From assembly GCF_035934735.1 (NCBI RefSeq), contig NZ_CP142396.1:62001-126000 (forward strand): a DNA stretch of 64,000 nt. Reading direction: 5' to 3'. The notes beneath the pieces are model-generated. The model was not told the origin of the DNA and searched no databases. It was given only the letters and a program-made list of their open reading frames with translations. The translations under genes and the position numbers were made by a program. This stretch comes from Sedimentibacter sp. MB31-C6. GTDB taxonomy: Bacteria; Bacillota; Clostridia; Tissierellales; Sedimentibacteraceae. Shown piece by piece: positions 16,754-27,147 of this stretch; position 1 is the stretch's first letter; every line of letters starts with the position of its first letter.

Positions 16754-18925
16754 CTATCGCTTTATCTCTTCCATTATATAAGCTTCTATTGAATCACCAT
16801 CTTTAATATCATTATATTTTTCAATTCCAATTCCACCTTCATAACCAGAATTAAGTTCTGAAACATCATCTTTAAATCTTCTCAATGATGCAATTTGACC
16901 TTCATGAATAACAATATCATTTCTTAACAATCTAACCTTTGATTTTCTTGTAACTTTACCACTTGTTATATATACTCCAGCTACAGTACCAACATTAGGA
17001 ACTTTAAAGGTTTGCCTTACCTCTGCTCTACCTTGAACTACTTCCTTATACACTGGTGCTAACATACCCTTAACTGCAGAATTAATATCTTCTATAGCAT
17101 TATATATTATATTATAGGTACGCACATCAACATTTTCTTTTTTAGCTAAATCTATCGCTGAAACAGATGGTCTAACATTAAATCCAATAACTATTGCATT
17201 TGAAGCTGAAGCGAGCATTATGTCATTTTCATTAATACCACCTACTCCACCGTGTATAGGATTAACTTTTACTTCTTCCATACTAAGTTTTTGTAAAGCT
17301 TGCTTAACTGCTTCTATTGAACCACTAACATCTGCCTTAATAATTATATTTAAATCCTTAACTTCACCTTTTTGAATTCTATCATATAAATCATCTAAAG
17401 ACACTTTTGAAGATGTATTAATATTTTCTTGATGTATTTTATCCTTACGTTTTTCAGCAATATTTTTTGCATCCTTTTCATTCTCCATAACTATCAAAAT
17501 ATCACCTGCTACAGGAGTTTCTGAAAGTCCAAGTATTTCGACAGGAACGGCTGGACCAGCTTGATTTATCTTTTTACCTTTACTGTTAAACATTGCCCTT
17601 ATTTTACCATGAGAACTACCGACTAATACGGCATCCCCTTTTTTTAAGGTTCCTTTATCGATTAAAACAGTAGCTACTGGACCTCTTCCTTTATCAAGTT
17701 TAGCTTCTATAATGGTTCCTTTTGCATTTCTATTAGGATTAGCTTTTAACTCCTGTACTTCTGCAACTAGAATTATCATTTCTAATAAATCTTCAATTCC
17801 AGTATGATTCTTTGCAGATACATGTACAAAAATAGTATCTCCACCCCAATCTTCAGACAATACTCCTTGTTCAGCAAGTTCTTGTTTTACTTTATCAGGA
17901 TTTGCACCTGGTTTATCTATCTTATTTACAGCAACTATAATAGGAACTTGAGCTGCCTTAGCGTGGTTTATTGCTTCTATTGTTTGAGGCATAACACCAT
18001 CATCAGCTGCTACAACTAATATTGCTATATCTGTAACTTTTGCACCTCTAGCTCTCATAGATGTAAATGCTTCATGTCCAGGTGTATCTAAAAGTGTGAT
18101 TTTTTTCCCATTTATCTCTACTTGTGAGGCTCCAATGTGTTGTGTTATACCACCTGCTTCCAAATCAGTAACAGAGGTATGCCTAATCGCATCTAAAAGA
18201 GAAGTTTTACCGTGATCCACATGACCCATTACTGTTACAATAGGTGGTCTAGGTAACAAATCTTTTTCATCATCCACATCATCTTTATTGATTGAATCTT
18301 CTAAAATTTGCAACTCATCAACTATTTCTAACTTCTTAAGGCTTACACCAAATTCTTCAGCAATTAGTAGAGCTGTGTCGTAATCAATTTCTTGATTCAT
18401 ATTTGCCATAACACCTAACGTAATAAGTTTAGATATTACATTGTTTACAGTTACTCCCATTTTATCTGCCAAACGTCTGACAATTATAGGTTCTTCTACT
18501 TGAATAACTTTAACCTTAGGTTGATAAACTTTTTTTTCTGTTTCTACTGGTTGATGTTGTTGTTGTTTATTTTTATTATTATCAGCCTTATTTTTATTTA
18601 CATTAGATGAAGATTTATGGGATACTTGTTTAGGTTTTGTATTTTTGTTTGGCGTTATTAATTTTTTATCAACTTTTTTTAATTTAGCTTGATTTAAATC
18701 TATATCTTCATCAACTAAAGGTTCATCATCTATTACAGCACCTTTACTTGATTTGGATTTTTTGCTACTATTAATATGATTTAATGCTTTTTTTAATCTT
18801 ATAACTTCTAGGTCGGAAATTGAACTCATATGGTTTTTTATAGTAATCCCTAATTCTTGTTCTGCTAAAACAACAAGATCTTTACTATTCATTTTTAATT
18901 CCTTTGCAAGTTCATATATTCTCAT
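16754..18925 (-). CDS. infB: Translation initiation factor IF-2
   Basis: GTPase that brings initiator fMet-tRNA to the 30S subunit and promotes subunit joining. The 723-residue protein has an N-terminal IF2N domain ([17 protein letters not shown]), a low-complexity Lys/Asn/Gln linker (about 55-135), a second IF2N-like domain, the G domain with G1 GHVDHGKTS (234-242), G2/G3 [12 protein letters not shown], then beta-barrel domains and the C2 fMet-tRNA-binding domain. GGAGGTGG lies upstream of the ATG. Fifth gene of the nusA operon. Confidence 0.98.
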   Translation of the reverse strand: MRIYELAKELKMNSKDLVVLAEQELGITIKNHMSSISDLEVIRLKKALNHINSSKKSKSSKGAVIDDEPLVDEDIDLNQAKLKKVDKKLITPNKNTKPKQVSHKSSSNVNKNKADNNKNKQQQHQPVETEKKVYQPKVKVIQVEEPIIVRRLADKMGVTVNNVISKLITLGVMANMNQEIDYDTALLIAEEFGVSLKKLEIVDELQILEDSINKDDVDDEKDLLPRPPIVTVMGHVDHGKTSLLDAIRHTSVTDLEAGGITQHIGASQVEINGKKITLLDTPGHEAFTSMRARGAKVTDIAILVVAADDGVMPQTIEAINHAKAAQVPIIVAVNKIDKPGANPDKVKQELAEQGVLSEDWGGDTIFVHVSAKNHTGIEDLLEMIILVAEVQELKANPNRNAKGTIIEAKLDKGRGPVATVLIDKGTLKKGDAVLVGSSHGKIRAMFNSKGKKINQAGPAVPVEILGLSETPVAGDILIVMENEKDAKNIAEKRKDKIHQENINTSSKVSLDDLYDRIQKGEVKDLNIIIKADVSGSIEAVKQALQKLSMEEVKVNPIHGGVGGINENDIMLASASNAIVIGFNVRPSVSAIDLAKKENVDVRTYNIIYNAIEDINSAVKGMLAPVYKEVVQGRAEVRQTFKVPNVGTVAGVYITSGKVTRKSKVRLLRNDIVIHEGQIASLRRFKDDVSELNSGYEGGIGIEKYNDIKDGDSIEAYIMEEIKR

Positions 18926-18940
18926 GCAACCACCTCCGAT

Positions 18941-19234
18941 TTATGTGTTGTTTAATAAGTACGATGCAATGTTATCATCATTTATTGATAATACACTCAC
19001 CATTTTTCTCCCTAGGCTTTTGCCAAGGAGTTCTTTTTCTCCATACTCAATATATTCACAATTATGATTTTTGCAAAAATACAGAATATTTTTTTTTGTT
19101 TTTTCTGATGCATCTTCCGCTATCAATACTAATACAGATTTTTTATTTTTAATTTCTGTAACAGTAACATCAAATCCTATAGATATTTTGCCACCTTTTC
19201 TCGCTAATCCCAACATAGAATAAATTTTATTCAT
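18941..19234 (-). CDS. L7Ae/YlxQ-family RNA-binding protein
   Basis: 97-residue protein with the L7Ae/L30e fold (MLGLARKGGKISIGFDVT..., VLVLIAEDASEKTKKNI). In Firmicutes this gene (ylxQ) sits in the nusA-infB operon and homologues bind kink-turn RNA. The ATG overlaps the ylxR stop by eight bases and has TTGGAG upstream. The real RNA target is unknown. Confidence 0.92.
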   Translation of the reverse strand: MNKIYSMLGLARKGGKISIGFDVTVTEIKNKKSVLVLIAEDASEKTKKNILYFCKNHNCEYIEYGEKELLGKSLGRKMVSVLSINDDNIASYLLNNT

Positions 19235-19496
19235 TTCTTGAAATCTCCAATTTTAATGCTTCATATACTTCATCTGGAATTTCTGCTTCTATTGATTTAG
19301 CTAACCGTTTAGATTTAATCGCTTTTTCAAGACAATCTGATTTCTTGCAAATATATGTTCCTCTACCATTGAGTTTTCCAACTAAATCTAATTTAATTTC
19401 ATTTTCCTTATTTTTCACGATTCTACACAATTCTTTCTTTGGAAAACTTTCCATACATCCAATACACTTTCTCATTGGTATTTTACGTTTTTTCAT
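19227..19496 (-). CDS. ylxR: YlxR family RNA-binding/regulatory protein (DUF448)
   Basis: 89-residue protein with the signature RKCIGCMESFPKKELCRIV and the GRGTYICKKSDCLEKAIK segment, both typical of YlxR. Homologues are RNA- or nucleoid-associated proteins; in Bacillus YlxR (RnpM) modulates RNase P. The ATG at 19496 is preceded by GAGGTGG and directly abuts the nusA stop. Exact function here is inferred from the family. Confidence 0.93.
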   Translation of the reverse strand: MKKRKIPMRKCIGCMESFPKKELCRIVKNKENEIKLDLVGKLNGRGTYICKKSDCLEKAIKSKRLAKSIEAEIPDEVYEALKLEISRNE

Positions 19497-20554
19497 TATT
19501 CCACCTCAGAACTTCTTTCAATTTCCTGGGATTCACTAATAATGTCTATTTTCCATCCAGTCAACTTAGCTGCTAATCTAGCATTTTGACCTTCTTTTCC
19601 TATAGCTAAAGACAACTGATTATCCGGAACTACTGCTACCGCTCCTTTATCTTTGTCATCTGCTGTTACCTTTATAATTTTTGCAGGTCCAAGGCTATTT
19701 GCTATATATTTTGCAGGATCTTTATCGTATATAATAATATCTATTTTTTCTTGTGAGATTTCATCTATTATGTTTTTAACTCTTGAACCCTTATTTCCTA
19801 CACAAGACCCAACTGGATCAACGTTAGGATCATTTGTATAAACTGCAATTTTTGTTCTTGATCCTGCTTCTCTAGCTATTGAAAATATTTCAATTATACC
19901 ATCACTTATTTCAGGTACTTCTAATTCAAAAAGCCTTTTTACAAGATTAGGATGACTTCTTGATAGCATAATGCTTGCACCTTTTCCTGTGTTTTTAACT
20001 TCTAAAATAACTGCCTTTATCCTATCCCCAGAATTATATATTTCATTTGGTATTTGTTCACTTTGAGTTATTAAGCCTTCTATTTTACCAAGATCCAAAT
20101 ATACATTTCCCTTACTTATTCTTTGCACAACGCCTGTAATAATATCTGATTCTCTTCCATAAAATTCACTAAAAATATTTTCTCTTTCAGCCTCGCGAAT
20201 TTTCTGTAAAATAACCTGTCTTGCTGTTTGAGCAGCTATACGACCAAAATCTTTTTTAGGTTTGATTTCTATTTTTACTATATCATCTAATTCGTACTTA
20301 GTATCAATAGCCTTAGCATCTTCTAAAGATATTTCTTGATTTTTATTCTCTACATTTTCAACAACTATTTTATCAGAAAACAATTTATATATTCCATTTA
20401 CTTCATCTATCTCAATGCTAAAATTAGTAGATTTACTATAATTTTTTTTATAACCTGTTTCTAATGCGGATTTAATTGCTTCCAAAACAACGTCTTGGCG
20501 AATTCCTTTTTCTTTTTCAAGTTCGCTTAGTGCGTTCAATATATCTTTATTCAT
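19496..20554 (-). CDS. nusA: Transcription termination/antitermination factor NusA
   Basis: RNA-polymerase-bound factor that modulates pausing, intrinsic termination and antitermination. The 352-residue protein has the N-terminal polymerase-binding domain (1-120), an S1 domain (about 130-200, GVVQRISKGNVYLDLGKIEGL) and two KH domains (GNKGSRVKNI; LAIGKEGQNARLAAKLTGWKID). No C-terminal acidic repeats, as usual in Firmicutes. The ATG at 20554 is used: GGAGG lies 8 bases before it, and that same site is part of an upstream in-frame ATG (20569) which is therefore rejected. Second gene of the operon. Confidence 0.97.
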   Translation of the reverse strand: MNKDILNALSELEKEKGIRQDVVLEAIKSALETGYKKNYSKSTNFSIEIDEVNGIYKLFSDKIVVENVENKNQEISLEDAKAIDTKYELDDIVKIEIKPKKDFGRIAAQTARQVILQKIREAERENIFSEFYGRESDIITGVVQRISKGNVYLDLGKIEGLITQSEQIPNEIYNSGDRIKAVILEVKNTGKGASIMLSRSHPNLVKRLFELEVPEISDGIIEIFSIAREAGSRTKIAVYTNDPNVDPVGSCVGNKGSRVKNIIDEISQEKIDIIIYDKDPAKYIANSLGPAKIIKVTADDKDKGAVAVVPDNQLSLAIGKEGQNARLAAKLTGWKIDIISESQEIERSSEVE

Positions 20555-20568
20555 TTTAATTGCCTCCA

Positions 20569-21033
20569 TTAAAAATCCTCAATTACTTTATTAATTTTTG
20601 ATATATCATTTAAATTGATAGCAACATTTTCATTATTTACCTCAATAACTATATTACTTTCTTGCTTTTCAAGTAAAATTCCTGTATAAACCTTACTACC
20701 ATTTAAAGGCATATATAATTTTACTTCAACTAATTCGCCTATATTATTATTAAAATCTGTTTCTGTTTTAAAAGGTCTTTCAACTCCTGGAGAAGAAACC
20801 TCTAAAAAATATTGTTCCTTTATCATATCTATATCATCTAGCCTTTTGCTTAAACTGCGACTTATATCCGCACAATCATCAACTGTAACTCCCTCTGATT
20901 TATCGATATATACCCTTAAGTACTTAAATGGACCTTCTTTTACATACTCCACATCTATTAATTCATATTCCGTAGGTTTTATAATATTTTGAACTATTTC
21001 ACGAACTGATGTTTCAATAGATTTCTTATTCAT
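20569..21033 (-). CDS. rimP: Ribosome maturation factor RimP
   Basis: Assembly factor for the 30S subunit. 154 residues with the typical alpha/beta N-domain (YELIDVEYVKEGPFKYLRVYIDKSEGVTVDDCA) and the SSPGVERPF signature, then an SH3-like C-domain. AAAGGAGAAGG precedes the ATG. First gene of the rimP-nusA-ylxR-ylxQ-infB-rbfA-nrnA-truB-ribF operon, just behind its promoter and leader hairpin. Confidence 0.97.
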   Translation of the reverse strand: MNKKSIETSVREIVQNIIKPTEYELIDVEYVKEGPFKYLRVYIDKSEGVTVDDCADISRSLSKRLDDIDMIKEQYFLEVSSPGVERPFKTETDFNNNIGELVEVKLYMPLNGSKVYTGILLEKQESNIVIEVNNENVAINLNDISKINKVIEDF

Positions 21034-21094
21034 TATTTTTACCTTCTCCTTTTCTTTATTATCCAGTTGATTTTAAATGATTAATACATACAAT

Positions 21095-21124
21095 CAGAAA
21101 GAGTGGGAATCCCCACTCTTTCTG
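21095..21124 (-). promoter_or_regulatory. 5' leader hairpin of the nusA operon
   Basis: Perfect 13-bp stem (CAGAAAGAGTGGG and its complement, arms 21095-21107 and 21112-21124) with a 4-base loop, about 14 bases after the predicted transcript start and about 60 bases before the rimP start. It lacks a T-tract (ATTGTATG follows), so a simple terminator of polC is less likely than an mRNA-stabilising or attenuator-type leader structure. Confidence 0.6.
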
Positions 21125-21144
21125 TCAAAAAACATCTTTTATAT

Positions 21145-21173
21145 ATTATATCATAGCTAATAATAAAAATCAA
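21145..21173 (-). promoter_or_regulatory. Promoter of the rimP-nusA-infB operon
   Basis: TTGATT (21168-21173), 17-base spacer, TATAAT (21145-21150); predicted start near 21138. The polC stop codon lies 128 bases upstream, so this operon need not depend on polC read-through. Confidence 0.7.
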
Positions 21174-21300
21174 ATAATAATAATTTTTTTTTTGACAAAT
21201 AATACTATTTTCATAATATTTTTATTATACCCTTATTTATAATATATAATAGATTATTTATTGTATACAAAACAGTAATAATAGTCAAAGTTATGTCACA

Positions 21301-24300
21301 TTAAAAAAGTGATATTTGATTTGTTTTATCTAAATCTTTAAAGCAACCATGTTTTTCCATTACTTCAATAACAGTCTTGCTTACTTTAGCGCGTTTAGCT
21401 ATATCTTCAATAGAAATAAATTCTCCATTTTCTCTTTCGGCCTTAATATTTGCAGCTGCATTAGCACCTACTCCTTGAAGTCCTACTAACGGTGGTATAA
21501 TACCTTCATCTGATAATAAAAATTTCTTATCATCTGACTTATACAAATCTACTTTAGTAAATTTATACCCTCTCTTGTACATTTCAAAAGCAACTTCTAA
21601 TACTGTTATAAGATTTTTTTCCTTTGCAGTTTTTTCATTACCCTTTTCTTCAAGTATTTTAATATTTTGTAATATACTATTTTCACCCTTAACTATAATA
21701 TCTGCATCAAAATCTTCTGCTTTCATTGTAAAGTAAGTTGCATAAAATGCTGCAGGATAATGCACTTTAAAATATGCTATCTTTACTGACATAGTAACAT
21801 AAGCTACAGCATGAGCCTTCGGAAACATATATTTTATTGTATTACATGAATCAATGTACCACTGTGGAACATCCTGTTCCTTCATAGCCACTTCATCTTC
21901 ATCTCTAAGACCTTTACCTTTTCTTACTCTCTCCATTATATCGAATGATTTTTTCTTAGGTACACCCATTTGAATTAAATATGTCATAATATCATCACGA
22001 GTCGATATAACTCCACCTATTTCAGCATAACCTTGACGTATTATATCTTGCGCGTTGTTTATCCATACATCAGTACCATGAGAAAGACCACTTATTCTCA
22101 CCAAATCAGAAAACGATTTTGGCTTAGTATCCATAATCATTTGACGTACAAAAGGAGTACCGAATTCAGGTATTGCTAATGTTCCTGTTTTACAATTGAT
22201 TTCATCTAATGTAATTCCAAAAACTTTTGGACTATTAAATATAGTCATAGTTTCAGGATCATCTGTTGGAACATCATCTCTATTTATTCCAGTAAAATCT
22301 TCAAGCATACGTATAATACTCGGCGTATCATGTCCAAGGAGATCTAGTTTAAGTATTCGCCCTGAAATAGAGTGATAATCAAAATGAGTTGTAATAGTGC
22401 CAGATTTTTCATTATTAGCAGGATATTGAACTGGTGTAAAATCATGAATATCCTTATTTCTAGGTACAACCATTACTCCTCCAGGATGTTGCCCTGATGT
22501 ACGCTTAACACCTAAACAACCTTGAATCAATCTATCTATTTCAGCTCTTCTTTTTACTATTCCTTTATCTTCAAAATAATTCTTAACAAAACCATAGGCT
22601 GTTTTATCTGCTATTGTACCGATTGTACCAGCTCTAAATACCTTTCCTTCCCCAAAAAGCTCCTCAGTAAATTTCATTGCGATACCTTGCTCTTCTCCAG
22701 CAAAATTCAAATCTATATCAGGCTCCTTGTCTCCTTCAAACCCAAGAAAAACTTCAAATGGAATATCGTGACCATCTTTATTAAGAATCTCACCACATTT
22801 TGGACAGTTTTTATCAGGCAAGTCATAACCTGAACCATAACTTCCGTCAGTAATAAACTCTGAGTATTTACAATGAGGACAAATATAATGAGGCACTAGT
22901 GGATTAACTTCAGTTATACCACTCATAGTTGCAGCAAAAGAAGAACCAACTGAGCCTCTAGAACCTACTAAATATCCATCTTCATTAGATTTTTTAACTA
23001 ACTTTTGTGCTATAATGTACATAATAGCATAACCATTACCAATAATAGAATTAAGTTCTCTTTCCAATCTCTTTTCGACAATTTCTGGCAAGTTATTTCC
23101 ATATATTGATTTAGCCTTTTCATATGCTATACTTCTAAGTTCTTCGTCAGAGCCTTCTATAATAGGAGGAAAAGTTCCATTTGGAATTGGAAGTAAAAAA
23201 TCAACATTATCTGCAATAAAATTAGTATTTTTAACAACTACCTCATAAGCTTTTTCTTCTCCAAGATAAGAAAAATTGTCAAGCATTTCATCTGTTGTCA
23301 TTAAATATAGAGGTGCTTGATCTTCTGCATCTCCAAATCCCTGTCCGGTCATTAGTATTCTTCTAAAAACTTCATCTTCCTTTTCTAAAAAATGCACATC
23401 ACCTGTTGCTATAACTAATTTATTTAGTTTTTCACCAAGGGAAACAATTTTGCTATTGATACCTTTTAGCTCATCCATATCTTTTACTCGTTCGTTTTTT
23501 ACTAAAAACATATTATTTTGCAAAGGTTGTATTTCCAAAAAGTCATAATATGATGCTATTTCTTCAATCTTTTCATCACTGGCACCATTGAGTAACCCTC
23601 TGTACAATTCACCAGCTTCACATGCGGTTCCAATAATAAGTCCTTCCCTAAAGTTCGATAATCTCGACTTTAATAATCTAGGTTTTTTATAAAAGTAATT
23701 TAAATGAGATTCAGAAACTAATTTATATAAGTTCTTTAACCCAGTATAATTTTTTACTAATATATTTATATGATAAGAAATTTGTTTTTTTACATCAATA
23801 TCATCCTTAAGAAGTTCATTTAAATTACCTAATTCAATTATAGAGCGTTCTTTTAACATATTTAATAAGTTAATGAACAAAAAACCAGTAGCCTGTGCAT
23901 CGTCAACTGCTCTATGATGGTTCTCAAGCTTAATTCCAAGTTTTTTAGTCAATGTGTTTAATTTATGATTTTTCACTTCCTTCATTAAAGCTTTTGAAAG
24001 CTCTAGTGTATCAATAACAGAAGGATCATAATTAATATTAAGATGATTAATAGATTTTTCTTTTATAAAACTCACATCAAAATTTGCATTATGAGCAACA
24101 AGAACTCCATTTTCTCCAACAAACTCAAAAAAATCACTTAAAGCTTTAGTAATATCAGGTTGTCCAATTAACATGTCATCAGTTATTGAAGTAAGCTCTA
24201 TAATTTTAGCTGGAATACTTCTATCTATATGTACAAATGTAGAAAAGCTATCAATAATCTTCCTATTTCTTACCTTAACTGCTCCTATTTCAATGATATC

Positions 24301-25581
24301 ATCTTTTTTAGGATTTAATCCGGTTGTCTCTAAATCAAAAACAACAAATTCATCATCTAAATTTAATGCTTCACATTTATAAACAATTGAAACTACATCA
24401 TTAATTAAATATCCTTCCATTCCATAAATTACTTTAAAATTGTCATCTGAACAATCCATTGCTTCAGGAAATCCTTGAACTACACCATGATCTGTTATCG
24501 CCATAGCTTTATGTCCCCATAGTTTAGCTTTATTAGCATAATCTTTGAATCCATTTATTCCATCCATAGAGCTCATTCCAGTATGCAAATGTAACTCTAC
24601 TCTCTTTTCCTTAGCGTTGTCCATTCTGGTTATTTCTTCTTCAATTTTTTGCATATTATTTATTTTTATTACAAGTTGTTTTTCATATTCATCATACTCT
24701 GCAGTACCTATTATTTGAATAAAATTTCCTTTTTTATAATCTTCATCGTCAAAATTCTTCGGACAAAAATATTTTGCTCTTATAGAATCTGTCAAGTCAG
24801 TTAATGTAATAATTAAAAGTATAGTTCCTGTTTTTAGTACTCTTTTATCTATATTTATGATTTTTCCCTTTACATTTACAACACCAGAATCACTGGTGAC
24901 TTCTGACATTTTAGATATAGGTACACTGTTAAAATCAATTTCCTTTCGTTTTCTTGCTCTCCTTTTAAATCCTTCTTTTTCAGAGACTACTGATTTAGTT
25001 TGCTTTTTTTCTCTTGTATCATATGAATTTTGAATTACCTCTATGTTTTTTTTAAGCTCATCGTCTAACAATTGTTGTGCTGTTAAAGCTGCTTCGTTTT
25101 CAGCTTCATTTAAAATAATTTTGAAATTATAAGCTAATTTATAGTTGTTAATTATATTAATGAATTTACCTTCTATATTCATTTTATTTAATTCATCATA
25201 CAAAATTTTATTTTGAACCTTTAGTAAAATTTGGTCATTATCGAATTCAATATTTATATGATGAACTGCTTTTTCTATTACAAAGGATGTTTTCTTTAAA
25301 AAATAATAAAAATTACTTTTTAACTTCTCTCTAATTAATTTATCATTACCAAGGTATGAGTCATCAAAATTATAATTAAGTTTAATTTCAAAATTAATAG
25401 AATTGTCAAAATATTCTTTAATTTTATTAACTGCATAATCAATATCACAAAAATCAGCTATACAATTGCTTTCTGCATATATTCTTACTTTATTACTTTT
25501 TTTCAACACTTCTATTTTGTTAAGCTTTATATCTCTTATACTTTTGCATTCCTCAAAATTTAAAATTCTGTTAAAAAACAT
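21301..25581 (-). CDS. polC: DNA polymerase III alpha subunit, PolC type
   Basis: Main replicative DNA polymerase of low-GC Gram-positives, with built-in proofreading. The 1426-residue protein shows an N-terminal domain, OB fold (about 225-315), PHP domain (ELHLHTGMSSMDG, His331) split by the DnaQ-like 3'-5' exonuclease (FDLETTGL, Asp416), a zinc motif (CPHCKYSEF and CPKCG), palm/fingers with DxD active site (EPDIDLNFAGEE) and the C-terminal tau-binding tail QISLF. Length is typical. The ATG follows GAGGGAG. It has its own promoter; in many Firmicutes it directly follows ispG/proS, but here accessory genes intervene. Confidence 0.98.
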   Translation of the reverse strand: MFFNRILNFEECKSIRDIKLNKIEVLKKSNKVRIYAESNCIADFCDIDYAVNKIKEYFDNSINFEIKLNYNFDDSYLGNDKLIREKLKSNFYYFLKKTSFVIEKAVHHINIEFDNDQILLKVQNKILYDELNKMNIEGKFINIINNYKLAYNFKIILNEAENEAALTAQQLLDDELKKNIEVIQNSYDTREKKQTKSVVSEKEGFKRRARKRKEIDFNSVPISKMSEVTSDSGVVNVKGKIINIDKRVLKTGTILLIITLTDLTDSIRAKYFCPKNFDDEDYKKGNFIQIIGTAEYDEYEKQLVIKINNMQKIEEEITRMDNAKEKRVELHLHTGMSSMDGINGFKDYANKAKLWGHKAMAITDHGVVQGFPEAMDCSDDNFKVIYGMEGYLINDVVSIVYKCEALNLDDEFVVFDLETTGLNPKKDDIIEIGAVKVRNRKIIDSFSTFVHIDRSIPAKIIELTSITDDMLIGQPDITKALSDFFEFVGENGVLVAHNANFDVSFIKEKSINHLNINYDPSVIDTLELSKALMKEVKNHKLNTLTKKLGIKLENHHRAVDDAQATGFLFINLLNMLKERSIIELGNLNELLKDDIDVKKQISYHINILVKNYTGLKNLYKLVSESHLNYFYKKPRLLKSRLSNFREGLIIGTACEAGELYRGLLNGASDEKIEEIASYYDFLEIQPLQNNMFLVKNERVKDMDELKGINSKIVSLGEKLNKLVIATGDVHFLEKEDEVFRRILMTGQGFGDAEDQAPLYLMTTDEMLDNFSYLGEEKAYEVVVKNTNFIADNVDFLLPIPNGTFPPIIEGSDEELRSIAYEKAKSIYGNNLPEIVEKRLERELNSIIGNGYAIMYIIAQKLVKKSNEDGYLVGSRGSVGSSFAATMSGITEVNPLVPHYICPHCKYSEFITDGSYGSGYDLPDKNCPKCGEILNKDGHDIPFEVFLGFEGDKEPDIDLNFAGEEQGIAMKFTEELFGEGKVFRAGTIGTIADKTAYGFVKNYFEDKGIVKRRAEIDRLIQGCLGVKRTSGQHPGGVMVVPRNKDIHDFTPVQYPANNEKSGTITTHFDYHSISGRILKLDLLGHDTPSIIRMLEDFTGINRDDVPTDDPETMTIFNSPKVFGITLDEINCKTGTLAIPEFGTPFVRQMIMDTKPKSFSDLVRISGLSHGTDVWINNAQDIIRQGYAEIGGVISTRDDIMTYLIQMGVPKKKSFDIMERVRKGKGLRDEDEVAMKEQDVPQWYIDSCNTIKYMFPKAHAVAYVTMSVKIAYFKVHYPAAFYATYFTMKAEDFDADIIVKGENSILQNIKILEEKGNEKTAKEKNLITVLEVAFEMYKRGYKFTKVDLYKSDDKKFLLSDEGIIPPLVGLQGVGANAAANIKAERENGEFISIEDIAKRAKVSKTVIEVMEKHGCFKDLDKTNQISLF

Positions 25582-25612
25582 ATGTTACTCCCTCTTTATT
25601 TCATACTATTTG

Positions 25613-25641
25613 ATTATAACATTAAGAAATACTAAATTCAA
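25613..25641 (-). promoter_or_regulatory. Promoter of polC
   Basis: TTGAAT (25636-25641), 17-base spacer, TATAAT (25613-25618). The -35 element lies inside one arm of the inverted repeat that ends the kinase gene. Confidence 0.7.
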
Positions 25642-25658
25642 TATAATTGAATTTAGTA
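25630..25658 (-). terminator. Terminator of the two-component operon, overlapping the polC promoter
   Basis: Perfect 13-bp stem TACTAAATTCAAT/ATTGAATTTAGTA with a 3-base loop, 22 bases after the kinase stop codon, followed by TTTCTTAATG. Because it contains the polC -35 box it could also act as an operator site. Confidence 0.55.
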
Positions 25659-25680
25659 AATACTCTTAAGATGCAAATAG

Positions 25681-27147
25681 TCAAGGAAGAACAAATTTAA
25701 ACACTGTACCCTCACTTATTTTACTATTTACTGATAAATCTATATCATGTCTATCCGCAATTTGTTTTGCAATGGCAAGCCCAAGACCTGTTCCCTCTAT
25801 ATTTTCTTTAGATTTCACCTTATAAAAACGGTCAAATATATAAGGTAAATCTTCTTTTAATATTCCTATTCCGCTGTCTTTTATATAAACTGTATTTTCA
25901 TATTTAATAACATTTATTATACTATTTATATTAGAAAACTTAATTGCATTATCTAAAATTATCAAAAACATTTGACGTAAACGTACATAATCTCCATTAA
26001 TTACACAAATATCTGTATCCTGTTCATACTTTACTTCAATGTTCTTATCTTTAGAAATACTTGCTATACTTCTTATTGTATCTTTTAAAACATCACACAA
26101 ATTCAATTTTTGCATATCTATTTGAAAATCAGTATTTTGTAATCGTGATAAATCTAATAAATCATTAACAAGTCTTTCTAAGCTTTTACTTTCATTTAAC
26201 ATTTGTTTATGATAATCTTTAATAATATTAGGTTCTATTATTACTCCATCACAAAGTGCTTCCAGTGAACCTCTAATTACCGTTACTGGAGTTCTTAATT
26301 CATGAGAAATATTTGCAATAAAATCACGCCTTAGATTTTGAAGTTTTTTACTTTCATGACTTGCTATTTCTAACCGGTTGCTTAAAATATCTATTGTTGA
26401 AGCAAGTTCACCAATTTCATCACTTTGATTTATATTGGTTTTAACTTTATAATTTCCTTCAGACAACATAAGTGCAGTATTTTTCATTTTTTTCAAAGGG
26501 TTTGTAAAATTCACAACTAATATTGTAGATAATAAAATAGATAACACTAACCCAAATATTATACTTATTGCTAAAATTTTAAATCCTTCATAAAGAGCAT
26601 CATTTATCCCTTCAACTGGCGAATGAAGTAGAAGTGCACCAACTATATTAGATTCAGACTTAATAGGAGTACCAATTGTAAGGGTTGCAGTATTCAACAA
26701 ATTGCTAAATCCTTCGCTAAAGGTTGTACTACCTTTAAACACATCCTTTACCACAATATCTGCATCATTAGGTAAGTCAGTGTACATGTATTGTCTATGT
26801 CCCATTTGTCCTACAGTTATTAAATTTAAATTTTCATCAACAATCCATACATCAGCCATAGCAATATCATCTAAATTCTTGATATATACACCTAACCCTC
26901 CTTGCATATTGCCCATCATCCCACTTTGCATTCTGTTTTTTCTGTTATATATGTTTGTTGATGTATTATCCATGAATTCAGATATCGTATTAGCAATTAT
27001 AACTGCACGATTTTCTAATTCTGATTTTTGTATTTCTATAGTATGTTTTTTAAATAAATGCATGAATATTAAACCTATGATAATAGAAAAAATGACAAGG
27101 GTAGCAGAAAAATAAAAGATTAACTTGTTTGCTATTTTACTTTTCAT
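25681..27147 (-). CDS. Membrane sensor histidine kinase
   Basis: 488-residue two-component kinase. Membrane segments at about 9-29 and 189-213 enclose an outside sensor domain of about 155 residues, which carries an unusual Met/Gly/Gln patch (RMQSGMMGNMQGG, 72-84). Then come a HAMP domain (about 214-266), the phospho-acceptor His282 in ISHELRTPV, and the ATPase domain with DSGIGI and GTGLGLAIAK boxes. The ATG overlaps the response-regulator stop by 11 bases and follows GAGGTGAATATAG. The architecture is PhoR/BaeS-like; the signal is unknown. A Met-rich periplasmic patch can bind Cu(I), but here that is speculation. Confidence 0.93.
   Translation of the reverse strand: MKSKIANKLIFYFSATLVIFSIIIGLIFMHLFKKHTIEIQKSELENRAVIIANTISEFMDNTSTNIYNRKNRMQSGMMGNMQGGLGVYIKNLDDIAMADVWIVDENLNLITVGQMGHRQYMYTDLPNDADIVVKDVFKGSTTFSEGFSNLLNTATLTIGTPIKSESNIVGALLLHSPVEGINDALYEGFKILAISIIFGLVLSILLSTILVVNFTNPLKKMKNTALMLSEGNYKVKTNINQSDEIGELASTIDILSNRLEIASHESKKLQNLRRDFIANISHELRTPVTVIRGSLEALCDGVIIEPNIIKDYHKQMLNESKSLERLVNDLLDLSRLQNTDFQIDMQKLNLCDVLKDTIRSIASISKDKNIEVKYEQDTDICVINGDYVRLRQMFLIILDNAIKFSNINSIINVIKYENTVYIKDSGIGILKEDLPYIFDRFYKVKSKENIEGTGLGLAIAKQIADRHDIDLSVNSKISEGTVFKFVLP

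Noticed and set aside
21192-21220. TTGACA followed by an AT-rich -10-like segment on the plus strand
   Set aside because: No good -10 at 16-18 bases and no plus-strand gene downstream; a chance match in AT-rich DNA, antisense to polC.
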